This document shows positions 4,983 through 6,483 of a stretch of DNA of 6,483 bases, one piece after another (the stretch's first letter is position 1; the number at the start of each line of letters is the position of its first letter). The notes beneath the pieces are model-generated. The model searched no databases and was not told the origin of the DNA. It was given only the letters and a program-made list of their open reading frames with translations. Origin of the DNA: COMBO-56-21 sp041559015 (lineage in GTDB: Archaea; Thermoplasmatota; Thermoplasmata; UBA10834); NCBI GenBank assembly GCA_041559015.1, contig JBFFED010000059.1, forward strand, positions 1 through 6,483, read 5' to 3'. The translations under genes and the position numbers were made by a program.

Positions 4983-6483
4983 CGGAGAGGGCGAGAGGCA
5001 TCTTGTTGACAGTCCACTGCCTCGCGTCGTCAGACTCGCCCTTGGTGACGCTGTTGGCGTGAGTCTCGACCATTATGTGAGACCTGTGTGACGATATCGC
5101 CATCTCGATGTCCCTGTGGCCTGAGAACAGGATATCGACTGGATCCTCGAACCGGAGGCCCTGCTCCTTCCTCATGTGCTGTATCCTCCTGATGACCTCT
5201 CTCGCAAGCCCTTCCAGTTTGAGGTTCTGGGTGATCTCGAGTTCGATGTAGATGTGTATGTCGTCCACGCTCGCGTGCGAGTAGCCTGGCTTGTCCGTCT
5301 CGGAGACTATCACATCCTCCTCGACCAGGTCGAACCCGCCCAGGCGCACCTTGCCCTTAGTTCTCAGGTGCTTGACCAGCTCATTCTGGTCAACCCTGCT
5401 CAGGAGCACGCTCACCTCCGCCGCGACCTCCTTCAGCTTCGGCCCAAGTGATCGCAGGTTCGGCTGCACAGCATACTGCACCATCCTGTCGCGGCTCTCG
5501 AGCACCGTCACCTTCCTGACGTTCAGCTCGTCCGAAATCATCTTCTCGAACCGCCTGAGGGTCCATGCCTTGTCCGAGTCCGCCGCGATGATGGCCTCGC
5601 GCAGCGGCTGTCTGAGCTTCACGTTGGCCTTCTGTCTTGCGAGCCTGCCCGCCTCGACCGCGGTCATCACAAGCGCCATCTGCCGCTCCAGCAGACCGTT
5701 GACGAAATCGTCCCTGGCGCGCGGATAATCGTCCAGGTGTACGCTCTCCCTGGGCCCGCCAAGATTCCTGTAGAGCCAGTCGGCGAAGAACGGTGTAATC
5801 GGTGCCATGAGTCTTGATATCTCCAGCAGGCATTCCTGAAGAGTGCAGTGCGCGGAGAACCTGTCCTGCGGGTCGTTCTCCTCCCAGAACCGCCTCCTGG
5901 ACCTGCGCACGTACCAGCCGCTGAGGTCGGAGACGTAGCGCTCCAATGCCTCGACTGCCTTGTGCGCCTCGAGGGCGTCGAATGCCTGCCTCACATCGCG
6001 TATCGCCGAGTGTAGTCTGGACACGATCCATCGGTCTAGGTCGTGGGTCCTAGTATGCTCGTGCCTTCCGCTGAAGCCGTACGCATTGGCGTTGGACGCG
6101 AAGAACGCGTACACGTTGAGCAGCGTGTTGAGCGTGCTCACGACTGGGTCTCTCGCAGCCTCCATCGAGAACTCGACGGGCTGCCAGACTGGGTCCTCCA
6201 TCAGAAACATCCTGTAACCGTCCGCGCCTATTGTCGAGAACACTTCATCTGGATAGACTATGTTCCCCGCATCTCTGGTTATCTTCCTGCCCTTGTCGTC
6301 TAGCACATGCCCAGGGACCAGCACGGACACGAACGCCGGCTTGTCGAACAATATCGTCCCGAGCGCGAGCTGAGTGTAGAACCAGCCCCTGGTCTGGTCC
6401 ACACCCTCCGCGATGAAGTCGACCGACCTGTGCGTGTCGAACTCCTCGATGTTCTCGAACGGGTAGTGGTACTGGGCGAAAGG
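4969..6483 (-). CDS. ileS: Isoleucyl-tRNA synthetase, C-terminal 504 residues (5' end beyond window)
   Basis: The minus-strand frame is open through the right edge and ends at TGA 4971-4969. The ATP-dependent enzyme charges tRNA-Ile in the cytoplasm. The fragment, about half of a usual archaeal IleRS, opens with FAQYHYPFEN, then FIAEGVDQTRGWFYT, the late catalytic-domain signature of IleRS. The KMSKS loop follows but reads GRKITRDAGN (KITRD at 6285-6271). Next is the helical anticodon-binding domain: LDRWIVSRL (fragment residues 149-157) and WYVRRSRRRFW (190-200). The remaining part (about 317-504) resembles the C-terminal domain (DUF5915-type) of archaeal/eukaryotic-like IleRS, with LEGLAREVIRRIQHMRKEQG; no zinc-finger cysteines of the bacterial C-terminus are seen. 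HIGH motif and editing domain lie outside the window. The internal in-frame GTG at 6402 (residue 28 of the fragment) is not a start, because conserved IleRS sequence continues upstream of it. It overlaps the rimI-like gene tail-to-tail. Confidence 0.96.
   Translation of the reverse strand, partial: PFAQYHYPFENIEEFDTHRSVDFIAEGVDQTRGWFYTQLALGTILFDKPAFVSVLVPGHVLDDKGRKITRDAGNIVYPDEVFSTIGADGYRMFLMEDPVWQPVEFSMEAARDPVVSTLNTLLNVYAFFASNANAYGFSGRHEHTRTHDLDRWIVSRLHSAIRDVRQAFDALEAHKAVEALERYVSDLSGWYVRRSRRRFWEENDPQDRFSAHCTLQECLLEISRLMAPITPFFADWLYRNLGGPRESVHLDDYPRARDDFVNGLLERQMALVMTAVEAGRLARQKANVKLRQPLREAIIAADSDKAWTLRRFEKMISDELNVRKVTVLESRDRMVQYAVQPNLRSLGPKLKEVAAEVSVLLSRVDQNELVKHLRTKGKVRLGGFDLVEEDVIVSETDKPGYSHASVDDIHIYIELEITQNLKLEGLAREVIRRIQHMRKEQGLRFEDPVDILFSGHRDIEMAISSHRSHIMVETHANSVTKGESDDARQWTVNKMPLALSVRKA

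Noticed and set aside
5390..6031. Second minus-strand frame (213 codons) within ileS
   Set aside because: Out-of-frame shadow rich in Arg/Gly/Ala; the ileS frame across the same bases encodes conserved anticodon-binding-domain motifs.
4969..6402. Complete 477-residue gene starting at GTG 6402
   Set aside because: The frame continues to the window edge with conserved IleRS sequence (HYPFEN, FIAEG) upstream, so 6402 is an internal valine codon.

Overview
The window looks like chromosomal DNA from an archaeon with a fairly GC-rich genome. Evidence: an archaeal-type asparaginyl-tRNA synthetase; an isoleucyl-tRNA synthetase whose C-terminal region resembles the archaeal/eukaryotic form; frequent AGG (Arg) and ATA (Ile) codons; Shine-Dalgarno-led genes inside an operon; and TATA-like boxes about 27 nt upstream of start codons that have no Shine-Dalgarno, which suggests leaderless transcripts. 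A Thermoplasmatota-like euryarchaeon fits, but this is inference: the window holds no rRNA or other decisive marker.

Left half (1-3102, + strand): the 3' end of gcvT (glycine cleavage T-protein), an M42 metallo-aminopeptidase, an M20 amidohydrolase/deacylase and a small membrane-anchored protein of unknown function. The first three are almost contiguous (gaps of 1 and 4 nt) and look like one operon linking peptide and N-acyl amino acid hydrolysis to glycine/one-carbon breakdown. The fourth gene follows after 64 nt that carry a perfect short inverted repeat. It may be part of the operon or separately controlled.

Right half (3136-6483): asnS on the minus strand converges on the membrane protein gene. 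A RimI-like N-acetyltransferase gene is transcribed divergently from asnS out of an 83-nt intergenic region with TATA-like boxes for both genes. On the minus strand, ileS enters from the right edge, lacks its 5' half, and overlaps the acetyltransferase gene tail-to-tail by 14 bp. This half serves translation: two tRNA-charging enzymes and a likely protein N-terminal acetyltransferase.

The most notable point is that the IleRS KMSKS loop reads KITRD. All four complete enzyme-family genes (M42, M20, AsnRS, RimI-like) keep their expected motifs. No RNA gene, CRISPR array, mobile element or defence system is visible, and I found no convincing novel system; most of the window is ordinary core-genome content.
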